Positions 41,255 through 49,399 of a DNA stretch of 64,000 nucleotides are shown here, one piece after another (the stretch's first letter is position 1; every line of letters starts with the position of its first letter). The notes under the pieces are model-generated. The model was not told where the DNA came from, searched no databases, and saw only the letters and a list, made by a program, of their open reading frames with translations. The DNA lies in NCBI RefSeq assembly GCF_030216305.1, contig NZ_JASOKT010000008.1:1-64000 (forward strand), given 5' to 3'. Source of the DNA: Actinotignum timonense (GTDB lineage Bacteria; Actinomycetota; Actinomycetes; Actinomycetales; Actinomycetaceae). Position numbers and translations under genes: made by a program.

Positions 41255-42430
41255 TTACCCCTCGGCCCGCGCCTCGTACTGGCGCACCCCGGAACTCACC
41301 CCGGCGAAGCGGAAGGGTGCGGTGGTCTGGGGCGGCGTCGAAAAATCAGCGGAATCGGTGCGCAGGGCTCCGTGTAAAACTCGGTAGGTGGGGAAATCGA
41401 TGGGTTCGCGCGCGGCCAGCATCGCGGCTACGCCTTCCGCATCCGCACCGGTTTCCCGCAGTCGCTCGCGGTAGCCGGCCACCGGGATGCCGGTGAAGAA
41501 TTCCGCTACCGCTCCCGAGCCGTAAGAGAAGAGCCCGATGGGAGTATCGGTCAGATCGGCCGGGTCGGTGCCGAGCAGGGAAAGAATGCCAATATACAGG
41601 GCTGCCGTATAGGAATTGCCGATCTGGCGCCCGTAGGCGAGGCCGCTTTCGATCACCTCATCCCCGCGCGGGTCGCCCGTATGGGCCATGAGGCGGGCGT
41701 GGGCTTTGCGGGCCATTTTCCCGAAGGGCTGGTGGTGCACGAAACGAGCCATTTGAGCTGCAGGGATGCCGCCCTGGGCGAGGTAATCATCGTAGGCGCC
41801 GGTGAGGGCATCCATATAGGCGTCCATGGAGAGGTGGCCGTCCACCAGCGGGGTACTGGAATCATTCGGGCGCCAGAAGTCATTAATATCCGCGGTGTAA
41901 ACGCCGCTCACCGCGGGGATATTCAGCAGGCGCGGCTCCGCGCTCACCAGGAAAGCCACGGCGCCGGCCCCCTGGGTGGGTTCCCCGGCCCCACCCGCCG
42001 CATACCGGGCAATATCCGCGGCGATAACCAGCACTTTTTCTTTCGGGTGGCGCGCCACAATACCGAGCGCGCTCTGCAGCGCCGCGGTCCCCCCGTAGCA
42101 GGCTTCCTTCATTTCCACGGTGCGCACATGGCGCGGCAGCCCGAGGAGGGCATGCAGGAAAACCCCGGCGGATTTCGATTGATCCACCCCGGATTCGGTG
42201 GCGAAGATGACGGTGCGGATTCCCTCCGTGCCGGTGGCGGCCAGCAGGCGGGCGCCGGCCTGGGCCCCCAGGGTGACGGCGTCCTCATCGAGGGCCGGGA
42301 TGCTCATATGTTCCTGGCCGAGCCCCACATGGTATTTGCCCACGGGCACGTCCAGAGCCTCCGCCATATCCGCGAGCGGCAGGCAGTAATGCGAGGTGGC
42401 GCAGGCCAGCGCGTCAATGCCGATATTCAC
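41255..42430 (-). CDS. mvaS: Hydroxymethylglutaryl-CoA synthase
   Basis: Condenses acetyl-CoA and acetoacetyl-CoA to HMG-CoA, the second step of the mevalonate pathway. 391 residues. The catalytic triad is at the same positions as in the Staphylococcus enzyme: E79 (ATESGVDQSKSA), C111 (MKEACYGGTAAL) and H233 (VHHQPFGKMARKAH). The start GTG overlaps the HMG-CoA reductase stop as GTGA, and GAGGAGG lies just before it, so the two are co-translated. No acetoacetyl-CoA thiolase gene is in the window. Confidence 0.96.
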   Translation of the reverse strand: MNIGIDALACATSHYCLPLADMAEALDVPVGKYHVGLGQEHMSIPALDEDAVTLGAQAGARLLAATGTEGIRTVIFATESGVDQSKSAGVFLHALLGLPRHVRTVEMKEACYGGTAALQSALGIVARHPKEKVLVIAADIARYAAGGAGEPTQGAGAVAFLVSAEPRLLNIPAVSGVYTADINDFWRPNDSSTPLVDGHLSMDAYMDALTGAYDDYLAQGGIPAAQMARFVHHQPFGKMARKAHARLMAHTGDPRGDEVIESGLAYGRQIGNSYTAALYIGILSLLGTDPADLTDTPIGLFSYGSGAVAEFFTGIPVAGYRERLRETGADAEGVAAMLAAREPIDFPTYRVLHGALRTDSADFSTPPQTTAPFRFAGVSSGVRQYEARAEG

Positions 42431-43527
42431 TTAGTCCTCCTCACCACGTGAGCGCTGCTGGCCGGCGCGGGCGCCCCGCCGCGTTCAAATTTACGGTGCG
42501 CGTGCATGAGCTCACCCGGATTGGTTTGCGCAGCCAGCAGGGATAGCTCCCCGCACAGCACGGTGGCGGCAATCATGGCTGCCAGGCGCCGGGAATTTTC
42601 CCCGGCCGGCCGGCTGCGATCCGCCAGGTCCATGCGCTCCATCACCGCTTCGATCCCGGGCAGGTCCTTGCCATTGCCCACCGTCCCCACAATGAGATGC
42701 GGGAGGGTGCAGGATACATAGAGCCCGCCTTCGCGTTCTTCCACGTGGGTAAAACCCTGGGAGCCTTCCACGATATTCGCGGCGTCCTGCCCGGTGGCCA
42801 GGTAGACCGCCAGCAGCATATTGGCATAGTGGGCATTCGCCGAACGCACCGCCCCGGCCAGCGTAGAACCCACCCAGTTTTTGCGGTAATTCAGTTCGGC
42901 AATCCGGTGCGCATCACTGCGCAGCCGCTTGGCGATCACCTCATCCGGAATAAAAATGTCGGCGATGGTACGCCGCCCGCGCCCCAGAATCCCATTGACG
43001 GCGGAGGGTTTCTTATCAATGCAGTAATTGCCGGAAATAGAGCCGTAGTCCAGCTCCGGGCACACCGCCAATATCGCGCCCATAAGCGCTTCGGCGGCCT
43101 GGGTGGCCATATTGTGACCCGAGGCATCCCCGGTGGAGAATTCGAAACGCACAAAAAGCAAATTCCCCACCACTTCGGGGTGGATAGCCAGCAGGCGCGC
43201 GAAGCGCGACTGCCCGGCCACCACACGCTCCCACTCGGAGCGCCGCGCCGCGATTTCGGTGACCGCGCGGAGAGCCGCCGCGGCGTCGTCGGCAATAAAA
43301 AGCACGGAACGGGACATGCGCTCATCGGCCACGCACACGCGGATGCCGCCCTCCACCATGCGCGAGACGTCTGCGCCGCGGTTGCACGAAGGCCACAGCG
43401 GCGTTTCGTAGGTGGCGAGCGGGACTTCCACGGCGCCGCTGAGGACGGGGCCGGAGATGTGAATGGGGCCCACCCATTTGGTGGGGATGGGCGTGTGCGA
43501 GTCCGGGGTGATTCTCGAGTCAGTCAC
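42427..43527 (-). CDS. mvaA: Hydroxymethylglutaryl-CoA reductase
   Basis: Reduces HMG-CoA to mevalonate with NAD(P)H. 366 residues. Catalytic landmarks: Glu in ATYETPLWPSCNRG, the TGDASGHNM cofactor motif, Lys in NYCIDKKPSAVN, Asp in TGQDAANIVEGS, LPHLIVGTVGNG, and the C-terminal His of LMHAHRKFE. The motif set and compact size fit the soluble class I enzymes of archaea and some Gram-positives rather than the class II MvaA of Staphylococcus. The gene starts 5 bp after the stop of the amino-acid ABC ATPase gene. TAGACT lies 7 nt before its GTG start, so it may also have its own leaderless promoter. Confidence 0.95.
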   Translation of the reverse strand: MTDSRITPDSHTPIPTKWVGPIHISGPVLSGAVEVPLATYETPLWPSCNRGADVSRMVEGGIRVCVADERMSRSVLFIADDAAAALRAVTEIAARRSEWERVVAGQSRFARLLAIHPEVVGNLLFVRFEFSTGDASGHNMATQAAEALMGAILAVCPELDYGSISGNYCIDKKPSAVNGILGRGRRTIADIFIPDEVIAKRLRSDAHRIAELNYRKNWVGSTLAGAVRSANAHYANMLLAVYLATGQDAANIVEGSQGFTHVEEREGGLYVSCTLPHLIVGTVGNGKDLPGIEAVMERMDLADRSRPAGENSRRLAAMIAATVLCGELSLLAAQTNPGELMHAHRKFERGGAPAPASSAHVVRRTK

Positions 43528-43532
43528 GCCGC

Positions 43533-44423
43533 TCAGTCTACCGGCTCAAAAACGAATGTCTTGAGGAAGGCGCGGGCGCGCTCCGAGGCGGGGCGGGTGA
43601 AGAAACGCTTGGGGCTATCAATTTCCACGATTTTCCCGGCGTCCATGAAGACCACGCGGTCCGCGATCGCCCGCGCGAAATTCATTTCGTGGGTGACGAG
43701 CAGCATCGTCATCCCGCCGCCGGCCAGCTCGAGGACCACGTCGAGCACCTCGCGCACCATCTCCGGATCCAGCGAGGCGGTGATTTCGTCCAGGAGCAGC
43801 ACCTCCGGCTCCATCATGAGCGCGCGCACAATCGCCACCCGCTGCTTTTGCCCGCCGGAAAGCTGACTGGGGCGCGCATCGGCGCGGCTCGCCAGCCCAA
43901 CGCGTTCCAGCAGCGCCAGGGCACGTTCGCGCGTGGGGCCGGCGGGAGCTTTGCGCACCACCCGCGGGGCCAGGAGCAGATTCTCGAGGACGGACAGGTG
44001 CGGGAACAGTTCGTAATTCTGGAAGACCATCCCGATGCGGGCACGCGCCGCGGTCCAGTCTGTGCCCGGTTCCGCGAGGTTCTGCTCGCCGTACGAAATG
44101 CTTCCGGATTGGATATCCTCCAGTCCGTTGATGGTGCGCAGTAGCGTAGACTTGCCGCATCCAGATGGGCCGACGACGACAACAACTTCGGAAGGCGCCA
44201 CCTCAAGCGAGACACCTTGGAGGGCATGCACGCCATTCGGGTAGGTTTTATCAACGTCCACTAAACGCAGCGTTTGTGCGTGCCCGGCCGCGCCACGCAC
44301 AGCGAGCGAGCTGGGTGCGGATGCGGCGCCCAGGGTGCTCGGGCTGGGGGTGGATGCGCCTAGGGCGTGCGAGCCGGAGGCGAGTTCGGGGTCGAGGGGC
44401 TGGGAATATGCCGGGCTTGTCAT
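43533..44423 (-). CDS. Polar amino-acid ABC transporter ATP-binding protein (GlnQ/GluA type)
   Basis: ATPase of 296 residues from ATG 44423 (overlapping the permease stop as ATGA). A Ser/Ala-rich tail of about 55 residues precedes the ABC domain. Walker A is GPSGCGKST, the signature LSGGQKQRVAIVRAL and Walker B VLLLDEITASLD (Ile for the usual Pro-Thr arrangement EPTSALD). It is the last gene of a four-gene importer for glutamate, glutamine, cystine or a related amino acid, and directly precedes mvaA. Confidence 0.93.
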   Translation of the reverse strand: MTSPAYSQPLDPELASGSHALGASTPSPSTLGAASAPSSLAVRGAAGHAQTLRLVDVDKTYPNGVHALQGVSLEVAPSEVVVVVGPSGCGKSTLLRTINGLEDIQSGSISYGEQNLAEPGTDWTAARARIGMVFQNYELFPHLSVLENLLLAPRVVRKAPAGPTRERALALLERVGLASRADARPSQLSGGQKQRVAIVRALMMEPEVLLLDEITASLDPEMVREVLDVVLELAGGGMTMLLVTHEMNFARAIADRVVFMDAGKIVEIDSPKRFFTRPASERARAFLKTFVFEPVD

Positions 44424-45217
44424 AGTGCTAGTTTCCTTTCCAAGTGGCGTGAATAGGCGGAGATCGCGTAGCAGACCACGAAGTAGATGAGGAAGACCGC
44501 GCCGTAGATCCACAGGGCGGCATCCGGGTAGTCGAAGCGTTCCCGGTCGATAATCGACTGGGCAACTTTGAGGATTTCGATGACGCCGATGAGGGAGACG
44601 AGCGCCGTCGTTTTAATCATGCGGGTTGTGAGATTGACGGTGAGGGGAATGAGCTGGCGGATCGCCTGCGGGAGAATCACGTGGCGCTGGAGCTGCCGGG
44701 TGGAGAGCCCGAGCGCGCGGGCCGATTCGTATTGGTGGGCGGGTACGGCGGCAATAGCGCCGCGCACCAGGTCCCCCATCTCCGCCGTCCCCCACAGCGT
44801 GAAAACGATAATCGCGGCGAGCTCGCCGGACATATCGAGGTGGAAGGTGCGGGTGGAGTCGAAGTAGACGATGAAGAGGAGCACCACCTGCGGGATGATG
44901 CGCAGCACCTCCACGTAGGCGCGGGTGAGGAAACGGACCAGGCGCGAGCGCACGTCCATGACCAGGCCCAGGAGTGTGCCAAATACAAGGGAGAGCGCCA
45001 TCGCGATGAGGGCGATGCGCACCGAGACCCACAGTCCTTGGAAGAGGAGGGAGAGGTTCTCCGGGTCGAGGAGCGGGCGCCAGCCTTCCCCGCCGCTCGT
45101 CGGAACGGCGGGCGCAGGTGCGGAGGTGAAGCGAGCGGGCAGGGAGGCGAGGGCGCCGTGCGTCGTCGTAAAATACGCGGATACGGAAGCGAGGGTGACG
45201 TTAACGAACGGCAGCAT
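44420..45217 (-). CDS. Polar amino-acid ABC transporter permease 2
   Basis: Permease of 265 residues from ATG 45217, overlapping the stop of permease 1 by 17 bp. About 50 residues of nonconserved N-terminus, including a first hydrophobic stretch, precede the HisM-type core. The core has five helices and the EAA loop (ESARALGLSTRQLQRHVILPQAIRQ). It pairs with the permease at 45201-45860 to form the membrane channel. Confidence 0.92.
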   Translation of the reverse strand: MLPFVNVTLASVSAYFTTTHGALASLPARFTSAPAPAVPTSGGEGWRPLLDPENLSLLFQGLWVSVRIALIAMALSLVFGTLLGLVMDVRSRLVRFLTRAYVEVLRIIPQVVLLFIVYFDSTRTFHLDMSGELAAIIVFTLWGTAEMGDLVRGAIAAVPAHQYESARALGLSTRQLQRHVILPQAIRQLIPLTVNLTTRMIKTTALVSLIGVIEILKVAQSIIDRERFDYPDAALWIYGAVFLIYFVVCYAISAYSRHLERKLAL

Positions 45218-45860
45218 AGCGGCGCATCCTCCCTTCCAGCCAGCGTGCTCCGAGGGCGATGGGGAGCAGAATAATCGTGTAGCACACCGTGAGGAGGAGC
45301 AGTGCTTCCTGCGTGGTGGATTGCAGGCCCATATGTTCGCGGGCCAGGTACATGAGGTCCGGAACGGCAACCACGTACACCACCGAGGTTTCCTTGATGA
45401 GGAAAATAATATTTGCGGTGAGTGCCGGCATCGCCACGGCGACGGCCTGCGGGAGCAGAACCCGGGTGAGGGCCTGGCGGCGGGTGAGCCCGAGGGCGAG
45501 GGCGGATTCGCGCTGGATACGCGGCACCGATTCCAAGCCGGAGCGGAAAGCTTCCGCCATATAGGAGCCGCCCAGGAAGGTCAGCCCGATAATCGCGCAG
45601 GTTTCCCCGGTGAGGGTGAGGCCGATTTTCGGGAGGCCGAAATAGAGGAAGAAAAGCTGGACAAGGAGCGGGGTATTGCGTGAGAGCTCGATGTAGATAG
45701 CTACGAGCTGGCGCGCGATAGGCACCCGGAAATGCGCGAGCGCCGCGCACACCCAGCCGAGAAGGAGGGAGGCGGCCACGCCAATGGCGCCGATGCGGAG
45801 CGTGACGAGCATGGCCTGCAGGTACAGGGGCCACGCTTCGCTCAGTACTGATAGATCCAT
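45201..45860 (-). CDS. Polar amino-acid ABC transporter permease 1
   Basis: Permease of 219 residues from ATG 45860 with GAGGAGACTCC upstream. HisM/GlnP-type core: SRNTPLLVQLFFLYFG in the second helix region and the EAA loop ESALALGLTRRQALTRVLLPQAV. Five predicted helices. It lies about 180 bp after the binding-protein gene; that gap contains a GC-rich direct repeat (around 45917 and 46001). Confidence 0.93.
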   Translation of the reverse strand: MDLSVLSEAWPLYLQAMLVTLRIGAIGVAASLLLGWVCAALAHFRVPIARQLVAIYIELSRNTPLLVQLFFLYFGLPKIGLTLTGETCAIIGLTFLGGSYMAEAFRSGLESVPRIQRESALALGLTRRQALTRVLLPQAVAVAMPALTANIIFLIKETSVVYVVAVPDLMYLAREHMGLQSTTQEALLLLTVCYTIILLPIALGARWLEGRMRRYAAVR

Positions 45861-46044
45861 GGAGTCTCCTCGCGTGAGGTTCACTCTCCCCCGGCGCGGG
45901 CCGCCCGGGCGGCTTTTGCTAGGGCCGGGCGGCTGTTCGCTACTTGCCAGGCGGAAGGTTCGCGATGTTCGCGGTCGGTTTAGTTCAACCGGACAACCGC
46001 TTCGCTAGAGCCGGGCGGCCCGCGGGTGTGGGAGGAGGGAACTT

Positions 46045-46968
46045 TTAGCGAGCCCCTCCCTCAATGACGAGTTCATCGGGAGAGATCGCGGTGCCGTAAA
46101 CCGGGGCGAGGGTCTGCTCGAAGTCCTTGTGGAAGAAGTTCTCCTTACCGAGATCCACGAGGTTGTTATTGATCCAGTCGCGCAGCTCGGTATTTCCCTG
46201 CTGCACGGCGGCAGCGATGGTGGATTCTTCCCCGAAGGAGGCGATCCCGGTCACGAAATCCTTGTTTTGTTCGGTGAAGGCGAGGGCTTCGGTGTTGTCG
46301 GTTATCCACACATCCCCGCGCCCGTCGGTGAGGGCATTGGTGGCCTCGGTGTACTGCTCGTACTTGGTTACCTTCCATTCCGGGTGGTTCGCGGTAATCC
46401 ACGCATCCTGGCTGGTGCCCTTGACGATAATAATATTTTTATTCGCGAGCTCCGCTTCCGAACGCACCGGCTCCTTTGCGCTGGAAACGACCCCGAAGGA
46501 CACCTTCATGTAGGGGTTGGCGAAGTCTACCTGCGCGGCGCGTTCGGGAGTCACCGTGAAGTTCGCGAGGATGACATCGACTTTCCCGGACTTGAGGAAT
46601 TCCACGCGCGAGGAGGCATCCACCGGGACCCACTCGACCTTGACACCCAGGTCTTTACCGAGGCGGTCGCCGTAAACTATGTCGTAGCCTTCGTAGGTGT
46701 TTTTCCCGACCAGCGAGCCAAAAGGTGCCTTGTCCGCGAAGGTGCCGATGCGAATCGAGCCGGCTTCTTTGATCTGTTCAGGGGTGCGGGCACCCACGGT
46801 GGCGTTCCCCGCGCCGGTCCCGGAACCGGCGGCGGTACCGGTGGCGGAGTCACCCGAGCCGGATAGATCCGGGCTGGAGCACCCGGTAAGGGCCATGGTG
46901 AGCGCCGCCAAGGCGGACAGCCCGCCCAGGACGCGACGACGAATACGTGAGGTTTGTGCAATTGCCAC
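46045..46968 (-). CDS. Amino-acid ABC transporter substrate-binding lipoprotein
   Basis: Extracellular solute-binding protein family 3, 307 residues. The lipobox is LTGC with lipid-bearing C30, followed by a Gly/Ser/Thr-rich linker (31-60) and the two-lobed binding domain (SIRIGTFADKAPFG ... GYDIVYGDRLGKDLGVKVEWVPVD, then FTVTPERAAQVDFANPY). The FTVTPERA segment with Arg is typical of binding proteins for glutamate, glutamine or cystine. Start GTG after AAGGAAGAACC. First gene of the importer operon. A perfect DnaA-box 9-mer (46312-46320) lies inside it. Confidence 0.94.
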   Translation of the reverse strand: MAIAQTSRIRRRVLGGLSALAALTMALTGCSSPDLSGSGDSATGTAAGSGTGAGNATVGARTPEQIKEAGSIRIGTFADKAPFGSLVGKNTYEGYDIVYGDRLGKDLGVKVEWVPVDASSRVEFLKSGKVDVILANFTVTPERAAQVDFANPYMKVSFGVVSSAKEPVRSEAELANKNIIIVKGTSQDAWITANHPEWKVTKYEQYTEATNALTDGRGDVWITDNTEALAFTEQNKDFVTGIASFGEESTIAAAVQQGNTELRDWINNNLVDLGKENFFHKDFEQTLAPVYGTAISPDELVIEGGAR

Positions 46969-46997
46969 GGTTCTTCCTTACTTGGTGTTGGGGTGAC

Positions 46998-47065
46998 CGT
47001 GGATAATGCGGGATTTTGGGAACGGGGTGCAAGGCCGTGCCACCGCGGACATCGCATTATCCACA
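46998..47065. promoter_or_regulatory. Inverted pair of DnaA-box-like sequences
   Basis: GTGGATAATGCG (46999-47010) and CGCATTATCCAC (47053-47064) are perfect complements 42 nt apart. The right copy contains TTATCCACA (47057-47065), an exact DnaA consensus. The left copy (46998-47006) is one base off. Confidence 0.55.
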
Positions 47066-47196
47066 CTTGTGCTATTCCCCGGGAATTGAGCGCCGGGGTA
47101 CCGCTTGTCCGCGCTGGCTTATCCGAAAATGCCCGGTCTTCAGTAGGAGGGCAGCTAATTTTTCGGGTTCCGCTGACGAACTAGCGACAGCAACAC

Positions 47197-47250
47197 ATGG
47201 GGCACATGCAGGTACGCACACAGGCACCGCGCATCGCGGTGTGCATCTGA
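47197..47250 (+). CDS. Short leader-like peptide, 17 codons
   Basis: Encodes MGHMQVRTQAPRIAVCI. The Arg-rich body and Cys just before the stop recall the short Cys-containing leader peptides found before sulfur- and cysteine-related operons in actinobacteria. A CACCGCG/CGCGGTG hairpin lies within it. No gene follows it in the same direction: the next feature is the opposing ATPase pseudogene. If real, it is an orphan. Low confidence because of its length. Confidence 0.25.
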   Translation: MGHMQVRTQAPRIAVCI

Positions 47251-47426
47251 GTGGTCCTGTTCGCCATGGGATTTACGTTAGGCGCTCATCGCGCAGAAAT
47301 CCAGTTGAGGAAAGAAGCACCCCTGTGGGACATCTCATAAGGCGGTGTGGGAGTGGGGTTATTGGGGCAGGTCAGGTGCGACTGCAGTGCGGCGTCGTTC
47401 TGAACGAGCGAGGCGCCAAGAAGTGG

Positions 47427-48354
47427 TTAGAGGAAATTCAGCGACTCGTGGTCTTTGAGCCATTCACGCATATAAGGGATAGCGAAATCAACCTTCCCGT
47501 AGCCCGCTTGAGTAATGACGCCAGCCGTGAACGGTGTTCCCCAGCCGCCGCAGCGCTGCCGCTGCGCCTTCTTTAGCGTGCTCACACGTAATAGCAACGC
47601 TATCCCGAGCCTGCTGCCAAGTTTGGTAGCCGACGAGTTGGATCATGTAGGGGTATCCGCGAGTCGCCTCCGCCATGAGCTCGATAGCCTCATCAGCAAC
47701 CTCACGTTTGTTGCTGTCAAAAACCTGCTTGAAAGACTCGGCGACGAGCTCTAATGAAACGTCCTTGAGCCGCATCGGAGTCGCCCTGCGGAGGAAGGAA
47801 ACGACCTTGTCTCGGTGCAGAATGGGTAAAACAGATGGCAGGCCGGCCATAACCAGCGCAATATCTCGGTCTTCGCGAATCATATGCTGCATCGTTGTGC
47901 CCAGGGTGCGAAGCTCTTCGATGCTGCCAGCCTGAGTTTCGTCAAGCGTTATGAGCAGTCCTTTTCGGAAGAAGGGTTTTTCGAGCTCCCTCGTCAGGAT
48001 TGTCCGAAAGTCCAGGGCCTGCCGAGCTTCGCTCAGCTCTACTGACACGCCTCCGGGAAGACTGATGCCGGTTATTTGCCGGCGCTTGGAGACCAGGTGG
48101 TTGGCGATGCGATCGATAAAACCGGCTTCGGCTGTTTCGTCAATTGTCTGCCAACCGTGAGCTCTCGCTTTGTCCCGAAAAGCATTGAGGAGCGCTGTTT
48201 TCCCCACGCCCCTATTGCCTGTTACGAGCGATAGCCGGGCAGGCGCGCCAGGGCCATCAGCTAAGGAGTCCTCGAACTCTTGAACGAGGCTCTCCCGACC
48301 AACCAAAACAGGGGGTGTTGCACCCGCCGTTGGCTTGAACGGGTTACCTGTCAT
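47427..48354 (-). pseudogene. AAA ATPase (ORC/Cdc6-like), internally deleted and frameshifted
   Basis: The intact frame runs 48354-47488 (288 residues): N-terminal VGRESLVQEFEDSL, P-loop GNRGVGKTALL, Walker B GLLITLDE, sensor region ALVMAGLP. It then ends abruptly after RRLGNTVHGWRHYSSGLREG. In the +1 frame, from about 47530 to the TAA at 47427, a conserved-looking tail appears: AGYGKVDFAIPYMREWLKDH. Relatives are about 100 residues longer and carry a winged-helix domain between these parts, so an internal deletion has removed the helix-turn-helix and shifted the frame. The ATPase part might still be made. Confidence 0.7.
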
Positions 48355-48480
48355 GTTTGCCCCCTATCTCAGCTTTTATTGCTTTTTACATCGGCTGCTT
48401 CTCATACATATTAGGAATGCGAATCATTGGGGACGGCATCAATATCGCACGCCCAGACACTGGCTCCACGTGGGTAACCG

Positions 48481-48765
48481 TTAAGGGCGGATAATCACCT
48501 TGCGGAAAAAATACTTAGTTTGCTTCATTGCCTTCAACCGCGCCGCAATAGGACTATTCGGCCAATACTGATATTTCTCCACATCACCGGTCTGCTTGTT
48601 CACGAGGAAACCCGGTTCCCCCCCCTTCGATATATGGCCTCTATCCAACACTGGAGCATAATACTCATCGTCTTCACCCCACCCGTAAGAATAAATCTTG
48701 TATGTAGGGTGAAGCTCATGTAGTTGTTCGGCTGCGACGCGTTCTGCTTCCTTTGCCGTAATCAC
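48481..48765 (-). CDS. Small paralogous protein D of a tandem array (possible immunity-type protein)
   Basis: 94 residues from GTG 48765, with AAGGA overlapping the previous gene's end. Shared pattern: MITAKEAERVAAEQLHEL, a YGWGEDDEYYAP segment, FLVNKQTGDVEKYQY, and a basic tail IAARLKAMKQTK ... KVIIRP. The N-terminal EAxxxAAExL helix followed by strands with FLVxKxTGEV resembles YrhB-like and other small immunity proteins of toxin systems, but this is only a shape argument. No signal peptide. Last gene of the array; base composition is less GC-rich than the neighbours. Confidence 0.75.
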   Translation of the reverse strand: MITAKEAERVAAEQLHELHPTYKIYSYGWGEDDEYYAPVLDRGHISKGGEPGFLVNKQTGDVEKYQYWPNSPIAARLKAMKQTKYFFRKVIIRP

Positions 48766-48768
48766 TCC

Positions 48769-49092
48769 CTAATCCTTCCCAAACAAGATATTCCACATGC
48801 GATTGAAACTTCGAGGGCGAATAATCACCTTAGGGAACAAACGCTTAGTTACTTTCATTGCATCCAACCGAGCCGCAATAGGACGATTAGGACGATACTG
48901 ATATTCCTCAACTTCACCAGTTTGTTTGTTTACAAGAAAACCCGGCTGTCCCTTCGACGGGAACCCTTTGGATACTATCGGATTATAGCACTCGTCATCT
49001 TCTGCCCATCCATAAGAAGTAATCTTGAATTCCGGGTAACGTTCATGCAGGCGCTCGGCTGCGATGCGTTCTGCTTCCTTTGCCGTAATCAC
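48769..49092 (-). CDS. Small paralogous protein C of the tandem array
   Basis: 107 residues from GTG 49092, with GGGAGG upstream; a TTG 21 nt further up is less likely. Same plan as its neighbours: VITAKEAERIAAERLHE, YGWAEDDE, GFLVNKQTGEVEEYQYRP, IAARLDAMKVTK, KVIIRP. A 14-residue tail (SFNRMWNILFGKD) is shared with copy A but missing from B and D. Stop and next start are only 3 bp apart, so the array is one operon. Function unknown. Confidence 0.78.
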   Translation of the reverse strand: MITAKEAERIAAERLHERYPEFKITSYGWAEDDECYNPIVSKGFPSKGQPGFLVNKQTGEVEEYQYRPNRPIAARLDAMKVTKRLFPKVIIRPRSFNRMWNILFGKD

Positions 49093-49096
49093 GACC

Positions 49097-49396
49097 TCAT
49101 CCCTCCCGACCAATTTGAGGGCGAATAATCACCTTAGGAACTAAATACTTCGTGACTTTCATTGCTTTTAACCGTGCAGCAATAGGAAGATTAGGACGAT
49201 ATTGGAATTCCTTAACTTCGCCAGTTTGTTTATCTACGAGGAAAACTGGCTGCCCCTTCGATACGCAGGTTTTAGATAGCATTGGCGCATAGAACTCGTT
49301 GTCTTCACCCCACCCACGACAAGTGATTTTGTCCTCCGGATAAAGCTCATGCATACGCTCAGCTGCGATCCGTTCCGCTTCCTCCCCCGTAATCAC
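49097..49396 (-). CDS. Small paralogous protein B of the tandem array
   Basis: 99 residues from GTG 49396, with GGAGG 8 nt upstream. Same plan: VITGEEAERIAAERMHEL, RGWGEDNEFYAP, VFLVDKQTGEVKEFQYRP, IAARLKAMKVTK, KVIIRP, then a different short tail (QIGREG). Residues that differ between copies cluster in the middle, where a partner-specific surface would be expected if these are immunity proteins. That is inference. Confidence 0.78.
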   Translation of the reverse strand: MITGEEAERIAAERMHELYPEDKITCRGWGEDNEFYAPMLSKTCVSKGQPVFLVDKQTGEVKEFQYRPNLPIAARLKAMKVTKYLVPKVIIRPQIGREG

Positions 49397-49399
49397 TCC

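Larger units (their letters stand above)
46969..47426. other. Intergenic stretch upstream of the importer operon
   Basis: About 460 bp without a sizeable gene. It holds a pair of DnaA-box-like sequences forming a 12-bp inverted repeat (46998-47065) and a 17-codon leader-like ORF on the plus strand (47197-47250). Downstream is only the decayed ATPase gene. The promoter of the binding-protein gene must lie here, but no convincing boxes were fixed. Confidence 0.6.

Noticed and set aside
46998..47065. Chromosomal replication origin
   Set aside because: Only two or three boxes, no AT-rich unwinding region, and no dnaA, dnaN, gyrB or rpmH nearby.
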